The notes: a model not told the origin generated them from the letters alone. Counted from the first letter of the stretch, positions 17,430 through 27,171 are shown. The stretch is DNA of 64,000 bases from CAWJHE01 sp963842455 (GCA_963842455.1 CAWJHE010000008.1:65695-129694); one strand, 5' to 3'. Numbers and translations are program-made.

Positions 17430-19280
17430 ATGAAACTATCCCAAAAAACTCTCAGTTTATCTGTAGTAATGTTCATACTTGCAACATTATTACTCTACCC
17501 ATCTTTCTCCGGAATGGCTCAAATAGACTTACCTGAGTCTCCCCAAGCAGAAACCAAAACCTATATTCCACTGGCATCAAAGGCTGTCCAATCATCGACA
17601 GACCTGAGCATTTCATCCATGGAAGTGACCCAAGCAGTACAGGGAAGCCTCAACCATGTCCAACTGGTAAATGGACGCCCCACAACGGTGCGAGTTTATG
17701 CAAGAGTCAATCTTGCCAGCCCATTAGCCAATGTTCGGGTAGCCCTTTATGGAACACGAGATGGAGCGCCCCTGCCAGGTTCTCCCTTAATTTCGGAGCC
17801 TAAGTACGCCCAACCATTGACAACAACGCTTACGACCTTACGCCTGGATATCAATAAAAGTTTCAATTTTTCTTTACCAGCCGAATGGTTGGGTGGACAA
17901 GTCAATCTGGAAGCTCGAGTGGATGTGGCCAATATTTATTTTGAAAGCAATGAAACCAATAACTCATTCACATACACCACACAATTCTTAGCAATACCAG
18001 CACTCACAGTGAAAATTGTGCCGATCATTTATTATTCAACCTACGAACAAAAGACCTATTCACTTTCATCGACCGTATTAGAGCAAAACCGGCAGAAAAT
18101 CCAACAAGCCTTGATGAAGATCTACCCAGTTGGCATGGCAAATGTCGTTGTGCGGACCAGCGCATTAAATTTTACAGGCGATTTATATGAGCCATTTTAT
18201 TGGGATTCTTTGCTAACCAAATTGGCTATTCTAAAATCCTCAGATGGCTCTCCAGCCTCAGAAGTCTATTATGGATTAATCCCAATTCTTGATTCCAGCG
18301 GGAATTCCTGGTGGTATGGGGGCATATTAGGGTATGGGTATGTTGGTCCGCCGGCCTACTCGGGACCACGAGCAGCTATCGGCTTGGCCTCAGGCTTTAT
18401 TAAGTTGCTAAACTACACCGTCGAAGGGGAGGTAACCGCCGCGCATGAAATCGGTCATAATCTTGGTCGTTTACACGCTCCTTGCGGCAACCCAGCTGAC
18501 ACTGATCCCAGTTACCCCTACAGTGGGGGTGTAATTGGTCAATTTGGACTGGATACCAGCAACCTGCAGATCTACGCACCCACCACAAATTATGACATCA
18601 TGGGATATTGCGATAATGTTTGGGTTTCTGACTACAATTACGCAGCCATGATGCAATCCCAAATTTCATACGGAGCATCAACAACGACGAACAACATCCT
18701 TCAAGAAAGCCTGTTATTAAACGCTCAGATCGATGGACAAGGCATGATTGATGTTCAACCCTCCTTTATCTTGCCATCTCACCCATCGGAAGAAACTGCA
18801 TCCAGCGATTTCCAGGCGCAGTTCTTGGATGCTCAAGGACTGGTGCTAGCCAGCTATCCAGTACCCATCAGCCTGGCCCTCGCAAAGGAATTTTCCACTT
18901 TTCACATCAACACTGCTTTGCCAATCCCTGATCAAAAACCAGCAAGTATACGGATTTTAAGAGATGGCGCTACTATTTATGAAAAGACCATCACACAAGA
19001 TCCCATGCAGCTCACCCCGAATGCTGATAGGCCGCAAATTATCGCCCAGGCATCGGGTAACAGTTTGTCCCTGAAATGGGGGCTTGCAGGTGTACCGGTT
19101 ATCTTGCGCTATTCGATCGATGGTGGAGAAACCTGGACAACATTGGATTTGGCGAACACCGCTGGAGAATGGACAGGATCAATCGCTGAATTTGCTCAAA
19201 ATGTTGTCCAATTTCAGGTTATCCCTGCCTGGAGCCTGGAGATGCTTACCCTGAACTGGTCAGCAGCGATGAATGAGTAA
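17430..19280 (+). CDS. Secreted zinc metalloprotease with HExxHxxGxxH motif
   Basis: A 616-residue exported protein. A signal peptide (about residues 1-29) is followed by a CARDB/Ig-like domain (about 50-180, LSISSMEVTQAVQG...VEARVDVANIYFESNETNNSF). A metzincin-like catalytic region then carries HEIGHNLGRLHAPCG (three zinc His, catalytic Glu) and a possible Met-turn at YDIMGYC. The C-terminal 200 residues are beta-rich. It probably degrades extracellular protein. The ATG at 17430 is chosen because GAGG lies about 10 nt upstream and the signal peptide begins MKLSQK. It sits alone, and the downstream gene converges. Confidence 0.82.
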   Translation: MKLSQKTLSLSVVMFILATLLLYPSFSGMAQIDLPESPQAETKTYIPLASKAVQSSTDLSISSMEVTQAVQGSLNHVQLVNGRPTTVRVYARVNLASPLANVRVALYGTRDGAPLPGSPLISEPKYAQPLTTTLTTLRLDINKSFNFSLPAEWLGGQVNLEARVDVANIYFESNETNNSFTYTTQFLAIPALTVKIVPIIYYSTYEQKTYSLSSTVLEQNRQKIQQALMKIYPVGMANVVVRTSALNFTGDLYEPFYWDSLLTKLAILKSSDGSPASEVYYGLIPILDSSGNSWWYGGILGYGYVGPPAYSGPRAAIGLASGFIKLLNYTVEGEVTAAHEIGHNLGRLHAPCGNPADTDPSYPYSGGVIGQFGLDTSNLQIYAPTTNYDIMGYCDNVWVSDYNYAAMMQSQISYGASTTTNNILQESLLLNAQIDGQGMIDVQPSFILPSHPSEETASSDFQAQFLDAQGLVLASYPVPISLALAKEFSTFHINTALPIPDQKPASIRILRDGATIYEKTITQDPMQLTPNADRPQIIAQASGNSLSLKWGLAGVPVILRYSIDGGETWTTLDLANTAGEWTGSIAEFAQNVVQFQVIPAWSLEMLTLNWSAAMNE

Positions 19281-19284
19281 TTGA

Positions 19285-20100
19285 TCAATCATCTATCCAT
19301 TGGATTAGATCATAAAGCGTTTCGAGTATCAACGTAGGAGGTTCAATTAAGGCTTGGACTTGCTCTCTTTTTGCCGCGCCTGTCAAAACCAGAGCGGTAT
19401 TCAGCCCAGCTCTCTGCCCCATGCGAATATCCGTCTCAAGCCGGTCGCCAACCAGCAGGCAGCGCTCTGGTGGAATTTGAAGACGTTGCTGCGCCAGTTC
19501 TGCCATCCAGGCTGAAGGCTTCCCTGCTAAGAAGTCCATCTTCTTGCCGGTTAAATATTCTAACGCAGCAATTGTGGCTCCGGCATCTGGAATGGACCCA
19601 CCCGGCATGGGACAAGCCTTATCAGCATTGGTGGCAAAAAACATCGCTCCATTCAACAAGGCCTGATAGGCTGTATTCAGCTTACGGTAATCCAAGCTGC
19701 GATCAAAGGCTACTACAACAGCCTGGATACCTGCGGGATCAATAACCTGTTGAGCATCCTGACCATTGAGCTCATCCAGGATATGCAATCCCATTTCAGC
19801 CAGTTCATGCTTAAGGCTTTCTTCACCAACAACATAGTAGCGCAAATCTGGCTGGGTCTGAAGCAAGTAGCTGCCCAAAGCCACTGCAGCAGTCAGAATA
19901 TCTTCCGGGTGGGTTGGCATCCCTAAGCGGGTCAATTTTTCAGCATACTCGACTCGCGTTTGTAACGGTTTGTTGGTAACATAAAGAATGCTTTTCTCAC
20001 GTTCACGGAGTTTAGCAACCAGCTCTACTGCTCCTGGTAATGCCCGTTCACCGAGATAGATTGTGCCATCGAGATCAAAAATGAAACCATCCACCTTCAT
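19285..20100 (-). CDS. HAD-IIA family phosphatase (NagD/phosphoglycolate phosphatase-like)
   Basis: A 271-residue HAD hydrolase. The nucleophile motif is FIFDLDGTIYLGERALPGA at the N-terminus, motif II YVTNKP, motif III lysine in FLAGKPSAWM, and motif IV VGDRLETDIRMGQRAGL. The C2a cap between motifs II and III marks subfamily IIA, which dephosphorylates small phosphates such as p-nitrophenyl phosphate, UMP or phosphoglycolate. The start at 20100 has AGGAG at about 8 nt. The frame-open start at 20190 lacks one and would add a non-conserved leader. Confidence 0.9.
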   Translation of the reverse strand: MKVDGFIFDLDGTIYLGERALPGAVELVAKLREREKSILYVTNKPLQTRVEYAEKLTRLGMPTHPEDILTAAVALGSYLLQTQPDLRYYVVGEESLKHELAEMGLHILDELNGQDAQQVIDPAGIQAVVVAFDRSLDYRKLNTAYQALLNGAMFFATNADKACPMPGGSIPDAGATIAALEYLTGKKMDFLAGKPSAWMAELAQQRLQIPPERCLLVGDRLETDIRMGQRAGLNTALVLTGAAKREQVQALIEPPTLILETLYDLIQWIDD

Positions 20101-20261
20101 ACAAAATCTCCTATCCTTTTTTCCCAGTGTACCTTTTTGCCTTGCAAGAACACAGGCATCTGTCAAAACCCATGCATAGCCAGATGTCAAGGAACCGATC
20201 AGCGCGTGCCTGTGGTATGATTCCGATTATATTAGCTTTTTAACTTCCCAGGTAGCCTTGC

Positions 20262-21014
20262 ATGATTGAGACAAATTCTATCCAGCCTCCTTTGTGGAGC
20301 GAACAGAATTCTCAGCAATTTATTGATTATGCAGATTATTTTGTTCCTGACCGGCAGAGACAGTTCGAAATTATCGTCGATCTGATTCCAAGATTTAATC
20401 ATCCCATTCACGTGCTAGAAATCTGTTGTGGAGAGGGTTTACTAGCTCAAGCCATTCTTGAAAAACGCTCAGACATTTCCATGATTGGGTTGGATGGCAG
20501 CAGCGCTATGTTATGGAAAGCGCGGCAGCGTCTCTCAGACTTCGAATCCAGATTCCAGGCTTTTCCATTCGATCTTTCGCAGCCCAACTGGCGCATGGTC
20601 AATATATCCTTGCATGCAGTTGTTTCATCTCTTGCGATTCATCATTTGGACGCAGATGGAAAATTACGTCTGTATCAAGAAATCTTTAAGCTTCTATCAC
20701 CAGGGGGTGCATTGGTTATCGCAGACCTGGTAGAACCGGCCGGCAAAAGCAGCCAGCAATTAGCCGCCAATATGTGGGATCAGGCAGTGAGTGAACGCAG
20801 CCAGGAATTAGATGGGAATTTGAAATCCTTCGAAGCTTTCCAGAAAATGCAATGGAACATCTATCATTACCCTGATTCAATGGATATACCCTCCCGACTG
20901 ACTGACCATTTCAAATGGCTTGCTCAAGCAGGATTTAAGGAAATCGATGTCTACTGGCTAAAAGCTGGACATGCCATCTATGGCGGCGTTAAACCGCCTA
21001 TTCAGGCAGTATAA
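20262..21014 (+). CDS. SAM-dependent methyltransferase, class I
   Basis: A 250-residue Rossmann-fold methyltransferase. Motif I is VLEICCGEGLLAQAI, motif II acidic residue in MIGLDGSSAML, and motif IV region HAVVSSLAIHHLD. The GGALVIADLVEP strand follows the usual SPGG turn. The acceptor is unknown. The best matches in style are generic Methyltransf_25/11 proteins. It precedes pepF by 36 bp on the same strand and may share its transcript. Confidence 0.85.
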   Translation: MIETNSIQPPLWSEQNSQQFIDYADYFVPDRQRQFEIIVDLIPRFNHPIHVLEICCGEGLLAQAILEKRSDISMIGLDGSSAMLWKARQRLSDFESRFQAFPFDLSQPNWRMVNISLHAVVSSLAIHHLDADGKLRLYQEIFKLLSPGGALVIADLVEPAGKSSQQLAANMWDQAVSERSQELDGNLKSFEAFQKMQWNIYHYPDSMDIPSRLTDHFKWLAQAGFKEIDVYWLKAGHAIYGGVKPPIQAV

Positions 21015-21050
21015 ACACATCCCCATTATTAACCTTATAAGGAGAGAAAC

Positions 21051-22853
21051 GTGTCCGAAAAAATCATACCACATCGAAAAGACATTCCCGAAGAATTCAC
21101 TTGGAACCATAAAAGCGTTTTTGCGGATATCCAAGCCTGGAACAACGAAGTGATCGCCCTTCAAGCAGAGTTGAAGGACTTTAAAAACCACGAGCCAAAA
21201 TGCACCCAACAGGCCGACTGGTTGGCTGATGCGCTTGAACAACGTGATAAGTTAATGCAAAGACTCAAATTAGTTTTGATGTACGCCATAATCTCCCATG
21301 AGGTTGACAAAACCGACCAGAACGCGGCGCTCCTTCCCGGAAAAGCGTTTGGTTTGGTTGCACAGGCTCAAGCAACTGCCGCATTTTTGGAACCAGGCAT
21401 CCTGGCGCTGGGTGAAGAAAAGATCAGGGGCTGGATTCATGATGGACCAAGATTACTCATCTATACGCATTACCTGGAAGATTTATTCCGCAAACAAACC
21501 CATGTTCGCTCTGCTGAGGTCGAAGAGTTGCTTGGCATGCTGGCCGATCCATTCTCCAACACGGCCAACACTGCTGGCATGCTCACCGACGCCGATTTAA
21601 AGTTCCTACCTGCCATGGACAGTAACATTCAGGAACACCAGGTTACCCAAGGTAGTTTGCCTGGAATACTCTCTCTAGATGATCGCAAAGTCCGTCAATC
21701 TGCTTGGGAAAACTACACCGATGGTGTTCTAGCTTTTCAAAACACCTTGGCAAGCAACCTGGTTACATCCATCAAACAGAACGTTTTCATGATGCGTACC
21801 CGGCATTTTTCAAACACCCTGGAAGCCTCCCTGTTTGAACACAATATTCCAATTGAAGTCTTCCATAATCTTATTGATACTTTCCGTAAAAACCTACCAA
21901 CCTGGCAGCGTTATTTTAACATTCGCAAGAAAGCACTCGGGGTTGATAAATTGTATCCCTGTGATATGTGGGCGCCATTAACCAAAGAACGTCCGAAAAT
22001 AGACTTTCATCAGGCAGTCGATTGGATCTGCCAGGGATTAGCACCCATGGGGGCAGATTACGTTGCTGCCATCCGAAAAGGATGTCTCGAGCAAAGATGG
22101 GTAGATGTTTTTCCAAACCAGGGAAAAACAGCAGGGGCTTTCTCCTTCGGATCAAAAGGCAGCTATCCATTCATCGTCATGAACTACACAGGAGAGATTT
22201 TCAGTCTAAGCACCCTGGCACATGAATTGGGTCACTCCATGCACTCTTACCTGACCTGGGAGAACCAACCGGTCGTTTACAGCGATTACTCTCTATTTGT
22301 AGCAGAAGTTGCCTCAAACTTCCACCAGGCTATGGTGCGTGGTTTTCTGTTGATGAATAACCCAGACCCTGCCTTCCAAATCGGAATCATTGAGGAAGCG
22401 ATGGCCAATTTCTACCGGTATTTTCTGATCATGCCCACATTGGCTCGGTTCGAGCTTGAAACCCACCAACGTATTGAACACGGTGAAGGTTTAAACGCCG
22501 AGGGAATGAACAATTTAATGGCAGACCTGTTCCAAGAGGCTTACGGAAACACTGTAGAAGTTGATCGCCAACGAGTGGGGATAACCTGGGCGACTTTCGG
22601 CCATTTGTACGAAGATTATTATGTCTATCAATATGCGACTGGAATTTCGGCGGCCCATTCTCTCTCTCGCCGTATCCTGGATGGCGTTCCCGGATCTGTA
22701 GAGGATTACCTGGGCTTTCTTAAATCTGGAAGCTCCGCCTACCCATTGGATGTTTTAAAACAAGCAGGCGTTGACCTCACCACTCCCAAACCTGTTGAGC
22801 AGACCTTTGATATCCTTGCCCAAATGGTCGATCGCCTCGAAAGCTTGTTATAA
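21051..22853 (+). CDS. pepF: Oligoendopeptidase F (M3B family)
   Basis: A 600-residue cytosolic zinc peptidase that degrades short peptides. The catalytic motif HELGHSMHSYL (HExxH) lies at about residue 394, with the downstream Glu in VAEVASNFHQA. The N-terminal helical half matches the PepF oligomerisation region, starting HRKDIPEEFTWNHKSVFAD. The start is GTG at 21051 with AAGGAG about 7 nt upstream. Length and motifs are normal for the family. Confidence 0.95.
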   Translation: MSEKIIPHRKDIPEEFTWNHKSVFADIQAWNNEVIALQAELKDFKNHEPKCTQQADWLADALEQRDKLMQRLKLVLMYAIISHEVDKTDQNAALLPGKAFGLVAQAQATAAFLEPGILALGEEKIRGWIHDGPRLLIYTHYLEDLFRKQTHVRSAEVEELLGMLADPFSNTANTAGMLTDADLKFLPAMDSNIQEHQVTQGSLPGILSLDDRKVRQSAWENYTDGVLAFQNTLASNLVTSIKQNVFMMRTRHFSNTLEASLFEHNIPIEVFHNLIDTFRKNLPTWQRYFNIRKKALGVDKLYPCDMWAPLTKERPKIDFHQAVDWICQGLAPMGADYVAAIRKGCLEQRWVDVFPNQGKTAGAFSFGSKGSYPFIVMNYTGEIFSLSTLAHELGHSMHSYLTWENQPVVYSDYSLFVAEVASNFHQAMVRGFLLMNNPDPAFQIGIIEEAMANFYRYFLIMPTLARFELETHQRIEHGEGLNAEGMNNLMADLFQEAYGNTVEVDRQRVGITWATFGHLYEDYYVYQYATGISAAHSLSRRILDGVPGSVEDYLGFLKSGSSAYPLDVLKQAGVDLTTPKPVEQTFDILAQMVDRLESLL

Positions 22854-22935
22854 TCCACCGGTTGGCAATTAAGAATGGTTGACTTCAATCACATTAAGGG
22901 CTAAGAATAAGATTCATCATCGATCGACATAATAT

Positions 22936-23853
22936 ATGACAGCACCAAACCCTATAGCAGTACTCACCAGAACCCAAAAGGTTGCTGTTTATTCAGCCCT
23001 GGCTGCCGGAATACTGATCATCGGTTTCTCCCCAGTCCTGTTGCGTTGGGCAGGCGCTCCAGGACTGGTATCTTCTTTCTACAGGATGTTAATTGCATCC
23101 CTGGTCATGTTTTTCCCATTCGCAACGCGTCTCCAAAAGGGTAAAAGCCGCTTAACCCGAAATGGTGTACGGTTTGCCATACTGGGGGGGTTCTTCTTCG
23201 CCATGGACCTCAGCCTGTGGTCAACAGGTGTCATGCTGAGCGGAGCGACCATTCCAACCCTGATGTCCAATGCCGCTCCGGTCTTTGTCGGTATTGGCGC
23301 ATGGTTATTTTTCAAGGAAAGGCAATCAAAGCGTTTCTGGATCGGCATGCTGGTTGCTATGCTAGGAACGATACTCGTCTTACGGGAAGATCTGGGATTC
23401 TCTGCGGATGTAGGGATGGGCTCTCTCTTAGGCCTGCTGAGCGGCTTCTTTTATGGATCCTATTATCTGGTAACCCAAGGTGGTCGAGCGATCCTGGATA
23501 CAATCAGTTATTTTTGGATCGCTGTTGCCACATCCACCCTTGTTCTTTTCTTAGCAAACATTCTATTCAAGCAATCCTTTGGAGGCTATAGCTGGCAAGC
23601 ACTTCTCAGTTTTTTAGTCATGGGGTTGATTGTTCAAATTGCCGGTTGGATGATCATTAATTACGCCCAAGGCTATTTACCTGCCTCGATTGTTGCTCCG
23701 ACCCTCCTTTTGCAACCCGTGGTTACTGCCCTGTTAGCCCAACCGCTCTTGGGAGAGCGTCTGACACTCTGGCATATTCTCGGAGGTGGGGCGGTATTGG
23801 CAGGCATTTTCATGGTTCACATAAGTCGCATGAATCCATCTCATTCAGGATAG
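22936..23853 (+). CDS. EamA family (DMT superfamily) transporter
   Basis: A 305-residue integral membrane protein with about ten hydrophobic helices in two EamA repeats (IIGFSPVLLRWAG...FVGIGAWLFFKER; GLLSGFFYGSYYLVTQGGR...LGERLTLWHILGGGAVLAGI). DMT proteins export metabolites or amino acids, and the substrate cannot be predicted. The start at 22936 has no strong ribosome binding site. Confidence 0.88.
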   Translation: MTAPNPIAVLTRTQKVAVYSALAAGILIIGFSPVLLRWAGAPGLVSSFYRMLIASLVMFFPFATRLQKGKSRLTRNGVRFAILGGFFFAMDLSLWSTGVMLSGATIPTLMSNAAPVFVGIGAWLFFKERQSKRFWIGMLVAMLGTILVLREDLGFSADVGMGSLLGLLSGFFYGSYYLVTQGGRAILDTISYFWIAVATSTLVLFLANILFKQSFGGYSWQALLSFLVMGLIVQIAGWMIINYAQGYLPASIVAPTLLLQPVVTALLAQPLLGERLTLWHILGGGAVLAGIFMVHISRMNPSHSG

Positions 23854-23935
23854 TTATCTCACACGCCAATCACTTATACCAGACCACATATTTCCAAAAA
23901 TCAGGAACAGATATCAAAACTACAAAGGCATAAAT

Positions 23936-24946
23936 ATGGACCTCCACCAACGTGTTACACAGGCTTTAAATTTTCAAGAAACCTCAACTCTCCCCTACAC
24001 TCTGCCCTTAGAAGCAGAGATTGTCCAAATGCTAAACCAACACTTCGGAAGTACCGATTGGCAATCCAAGATCGAAAATCACATCGGACTGGTCCGAATG
24101 CCGGCATTAAGCTTACCAGTTGCCAACCAACCCCAGATTACCGATCTATTTGGCTCAACCTGGCGTACCGATCATAACCCGGCTCATTTAATTCACCCGG
24201 TATTATCCGAACCGAGCCTGGAAGGATACCGCTTCCCATGTGTAGATGACTTCTGGGATGAGACTATTCTCAACCGCCAGATTGAGGAGGCAAAGAAAAA
24301 AGGCCAGTTTATTGTGGCAACAACTGGACTGGGTCTATTCGAACGATCGTGGGCAATGCGCGGATTTGAAAACGCTCTGACCGACATGCTTTTAAATCCG
24401 GTGTTTTACCACAATTTATTGGATGAAATTTTGAATCTGCAAATACAATATATTCAGCGGTTACACACATTATCTATCGATGCGGTCTTACTCTCAGATG
24501 ATTGGGGAGACCAGCGTAGCGTAATCATGGGACCACGACTTTGGAAAAAGTTTTTCAAATCAAGAGCAGAACAATTCTTCTCTGCAGTTCATTCCATCAA
24601 CAAATGGACCATTCAACATTGCTGTGGAAATATTTTCCCCATCCTGGGAGATATGGTCGAAATCGGTTTAGATGTCCTCGAATCAGTTCAACCTGAAGCT
24701 ATGGACATTTATGAGATTAAAAAGCAATATGGTAAACATCTCAGGCTATGGGGAGGGCTCGGCACACAGAGATTACTCCCATTCGGTACACCACAGCAAA
24801 TCCATGATGAGGTTTTTCGCCTGCGGACTGAAATTGGTCGTGGGGGCGGTTACATTCTGTCTCCAGCAAAACCTGTGTTGCCAGAGGTTCCCTTGCAAAA
24901 CGTGTTAGCTGTATTAGAAGCTTTCGAAATTCAGGTAAGTGTATAA
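23936..24946 (+). CDS. Uroporphyrinogen decarboxylase family protein (methyltransferase-like)
   Basis: A 336-residue URO-D fold protein. The family includes HemE and the cobalamin-dependent methyltransferases MtaA/CmuA. FGSTWRTDHNPAHLIHPVL, DAVLLSDDWGDQRSVIMGPRLW, and WTIQHCCGNIFPILGDMVEIGLDVLESVQPEAMD with WGGLGTQRLLPFGTP are the family's barrel segments. The HxC-like QHCCGN recalls the zinc site of methyltransferase members. No heme genes lie nearby, so a methyl-group role is more likely than HemE. The downstream HhH gene starts 27 bp later. Confidence 0.82.
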   Translation: MDLHQRVTQALNFQETSTLPYTLPLEAEIVQMLNQHFGSTDWQSKIENHIGLVRMPALSLPVANQPQITDLFGSTWRTDHNPAHLIHPVLSEPSLEGYRFPCVDDFWDETILNRQIEEAKKKGQFIVATTGLGLFERSWAMRGFENALTDMLLNPVFYHNLLDEILNLQIQYIQRLHTLSIDAVLLSDDWGDQRSVIMGPRLWKKFFKSRAEQFFSAVHSINKWTIQHCCGNIFPILGDMVEIGLDVLESVQPEAMDIYEIKKQYGKHLRLWGGLGTQRLLPFGTPQQIHDEVFRLRTEIGRGGGYILSPAKPVLPEVPLQNVLAVLEAFEIQVSV

Positions 24947-24972
24947 TATACGAAGAAAAAAAGGAGGCCTTT

Positions 24973-25470
24973 ATGTGCCAAAAATTCTTCCCTAAAATTA
25001 AAATTCAATTTGTGATCATTGGGGTTCTGATTTCTCTTTGGTGGTGGGTAAAATACCTGCAAAACCAGGAAGAAAAGGCAATGAATGGCCGCCTACCTGC
25101 AATTGTCCTACCTGAAACGGCTCCGCCTAAAGCAGCCTTTCCACCCGCAGTGCCAGCAAACCGGCAGCCTGAGAAATTCTCATTAGACGAAGATCAACCA
25201 ACTTCACAGAAACCCAAAAGCCAGGATGACCTGCGCCGCATTGAAGGTATTGGACCCAAAATAGCATCCATCCTTGCCGAAGCAGGTATTGTAAGCTTTG
25301 AAAATCTCTCAAAAGTAAGACCTGATGAAATAAAAGTTATCCTCGCAAAGGCGAATATTTCCCTGGCTCAGCCGGATACCTGGCCCGAACAGGCGCGTCT
25401 GGCTGCTGAAGGCAACTGGCAAGCACTACAAACCTTCCAGAGTCAACTCAAAGGTGGAAGGCGCGTTTAA
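24973..25470 (+). CDS. Membrane-anchored helix-hairpin-helix protein
   Basis: A 165-residue protein with one N-terminal membrane segment (IQFVIIGVLISLWWWVKYL), a Pro/Ala-rich linker and a C-terminal HhH domain. The domain reads DDLRRIEGIGPKIASILAEAGIVSFENLSKVRPDEIKVIL, followed by PDTWPEQARLAAEGNW. The domain resembles the DUF4332 / flap-endonuclease-like HhH module that binds DNA non-specifically. AAGGAGG lies 6 nt before the ATG. Membrane tethering of a DNA-binding module is the notable point, and its function is unknown. Confidence 0.78.
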   Translation: MCQKFFPKIKIQFVIIGVLISLWWWVKYLQNQEEKAMNGRLPAIVLPETAPPKAAFPPAVPANRQPEKFSLDEDQPTSQKPKSQDDLRRIEGIGPKIASILAEAGIVSFENLSKVRPDEIKVILAKANISLAQPDTWPEQARLAAEGNWQALQTFQSQLKGGRRV

Positions 25471-25484
25471 GGGTTCTCCTCTGT

Positions 25485-26018
25485 TTATCCATCATACAAG
25501 TCAGGGTTTTTAAATGGCACCAGTGCCATAATCACGGCTTGTTCGTACAGTTGCGCCCGGTCGATGACATTTCCGGTCAGTAAACCGATTGCGCCATTAT
25601 CCTGTTTAGAATTAGAACGACCAAAGACCAGGTCATCTGCTTCCCCCAATTCCATCCCCTGTCGGATTAATTCTGTCACTTTTTTGGGTAAAAAGAAGGC
25701 GCCTGTACGCCCTCTTCCGATTCCTCCCCTGGAACGCACAACTATCCAGGCAAATGCTGTCATTTCATCACCAAAATCACCCACCCCACCTTCCACACCT
25801 ATCCAAAAGTCTGCATGCGGGGTTTTCTCCCGTGCACCAGCTGCACGGTTGCAAGCTCCCAGCAATGTTTCTTCATCGGTATTGGGTTGGTTGCTGACAC
25901 CTGAATCTACCGACAAAAACTGGAATTCATACTTGGCGTCCGGGAACATGCGCTCAAATCCTGTTTGAACCGCCCGGATTTTGACAGGATTTTTCGAAGC
26001 GATCACAACGATTTGCAT
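25485..26018 (-). CDS. yjjX: Inosine/xanthosine triphosphatase (YjjX/DUF84 family)
   Basis: A 177-residue house-cleaning NTPase that hydrolyses ITP and XTP so that deaminated purines stay out of nucleic acids. The N-terminal IASKNPVKIRAVQTGFERMFP, SVDSGVSNQPNTDEETLLGACNRA and WIGVEGGVG segments are typical. The gene follows an SDR gene on the same strand with a gap of about 9 bp and is probably co-transcribed with it. Confidence 0.9.
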   Translation of the reverse strand: MQIVVIASKNPVKIRAVQTGFERMFPDAKYEFQFLSVDSGVSNQPNTDEETLLGACNRAAGAREKTPHADFWIGVEGGVGDFGDEMTAFAWIVVRSRGGIGRGRTGAFFLPKKVTELIRQGMELGEADDLVFGRSNSKQDNGAIGLLTGNVIDRAQLYEQAVIMALVPFKNPDLYDG

Positions 26019-26027
26019 ATTATCGAC

Positions 26028-26819
26028 CTATAATGTTCCCTTGTACATACCCCCATCAACGGTTACCATGACACCGGTCACATAGGATGCTGCCGACGAA
26101 AGCAGGAATACTGCAACATTAGCGAACTCTTGTGGTTGACCCATGCGGCCAAGGGGGCTATCCTGCACTAGAGCAGCGATTTCATCCTCAATCGAGGTGC
26201 CTTTTTGCCTGGCTCTGGCGTCCATCAATTCCTGCACCCGCTCCGTCTCCGTCCAACCTGGCAATATCGAATTAAACCTTATGCGATCGTGCCCCAGCTC
26301 AAGCGCCAGCGATTTCGTTAAGCCCACCGTGGCTGCTCGAATGCTGTTGGATAGAATCAAGTTGGGTAATGGCTGTTTAACCGTATAGGAGGTAATGGTC
26401 AATACACTGGGCGAACTGGAATGCCGCAAATGAGGTAATGCGGCGCGGATTAGACGAACGTGGGACATCAGAGATAAATCAATCGCCCGTTGCCAGGTTG
26501 CATCATCGAACTCTTCAAATTTTCCAGGCGGTGGACCGCCGGCATTGGTTACCAATAAATCCAAACCTCCGAGTTTATTCACCGCTTTGGAGATCAGACT
26601 TTCTGGAAAGGATGGGTCTGCAATATCACCGGCAACACCGCTAACCTTTACCCCACCTTCGCGAGAGAGGCTTGCTGCTGCTTCCGATAATTTATCCTTG
26701 TCTCGACTGTTGATCACCAGATCAACACCTTCTTGAGCCAGACCTAAAGCAACTGCGTATCCCAAACCACGACTTGCGCCAGTGACTACCGCCCTTCTTC
26801 CACTAAGATGTAAGTCCAT
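26028..26819 (-). CDS. SDR family oxidoreductase (FabG-like)
   Basis: A 263-residue short-chain dehydrogenase/reductase. The cofactor motif TGASRGLG lies near residues 13-20, with NSRDKDKL downstream suggesting NADP preference, NAGG at about 91, and the C-terminal YVTGVMVTVDGGMYKG. At the catalytic Ser/Tyr-Lys region the usual YxxxK is replaced by SNSIRAATVGLTKSLALELG, so the Tyr and Lys are not where expected. The protein may be a divergent or non-classical SDR. It lies immediately upstream of the yjjX-like gene. Confidence 0.82.
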   Translation of the reverse strand: MDLHLSGRRAVVTGASRGLGYAVALGLAQEGVDLVINSRDKDKLSEAAASLSREGGVKVSGVAGDIADPSFPESLISKAVNKLGGLDLLVTNAGGPPPGKFEEFDDATWQRAIDLSLMSHVRLIRAALPHLRHSSSPSVLTITSYTVKQPLPNLILSNSIRAATVGLTKSLALELGHDRIRFNSILPGWTETERVQELMDARARQKGTSIEDEIAALVQDSPLGRMGQPQEFANVAVFLLSSAASYVTGVMVTVDGGMYKGTL

Positions 26820-26871
26820 TCTATTCTCCTGATCCTGATTAGATTTTGAAATAATTCTGAAATAAAACCTG

Positions 26872-27171
26872 TTAGATCAACTCAATTGCATCATCTACAA
26901 CTTCAACATCCATCCAGTTATTTTCTAACCACTGGGTTACCTTCTGCAAAGATCGTTGAGTTTGTGCAGAACTATTGCTAACCAGCGCGCATGCAATCAC
27001 CGCGTTTTGCCAGGTATCCTGGTTATCCACCTCAGCAACTGAGATATTGAATTCCCGATGCAGGCGCGCAATTACTGGTTTTAATCTGCTGCGTTTCTCT
27101 TTCAACGAGCTGCAGCCAGGCAAATACAGAAACAATTTCAGCACACCAATTGCCATCGCGTTTTGATCCAT
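26872..27171 (-). CDS. DUF503 family protein (YlxP-like)
   Basis: A 99-residue protein. MAIGVLKLFLYLPGCSSLKEKRSRLKPVIARL is the DUF503 signature, followed by ISVAEVDNQDTWQNAVIACALVSN. In Bacillus the homologue YlxP sits in the nusA-infB operon, and its function is unclear. The ATG at 27171 lies 9 nt after TATACT on the minus strand. An alternative ATG at 27156 starts directly at the conserved domain. It is transcribed divergently from the DUF4230 gene through an overlapping -10 region. Confidence 0.85.
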   Translation of the reverse strand: MDQNAMAIGVLKLFLYLPGCSSLKEKRSRLKPVIARLHREFNISVAEVDNQDTWQNAVIACALVSNSSAQTQRSLQKVTQWLENNWMDVEVVDDAIELI

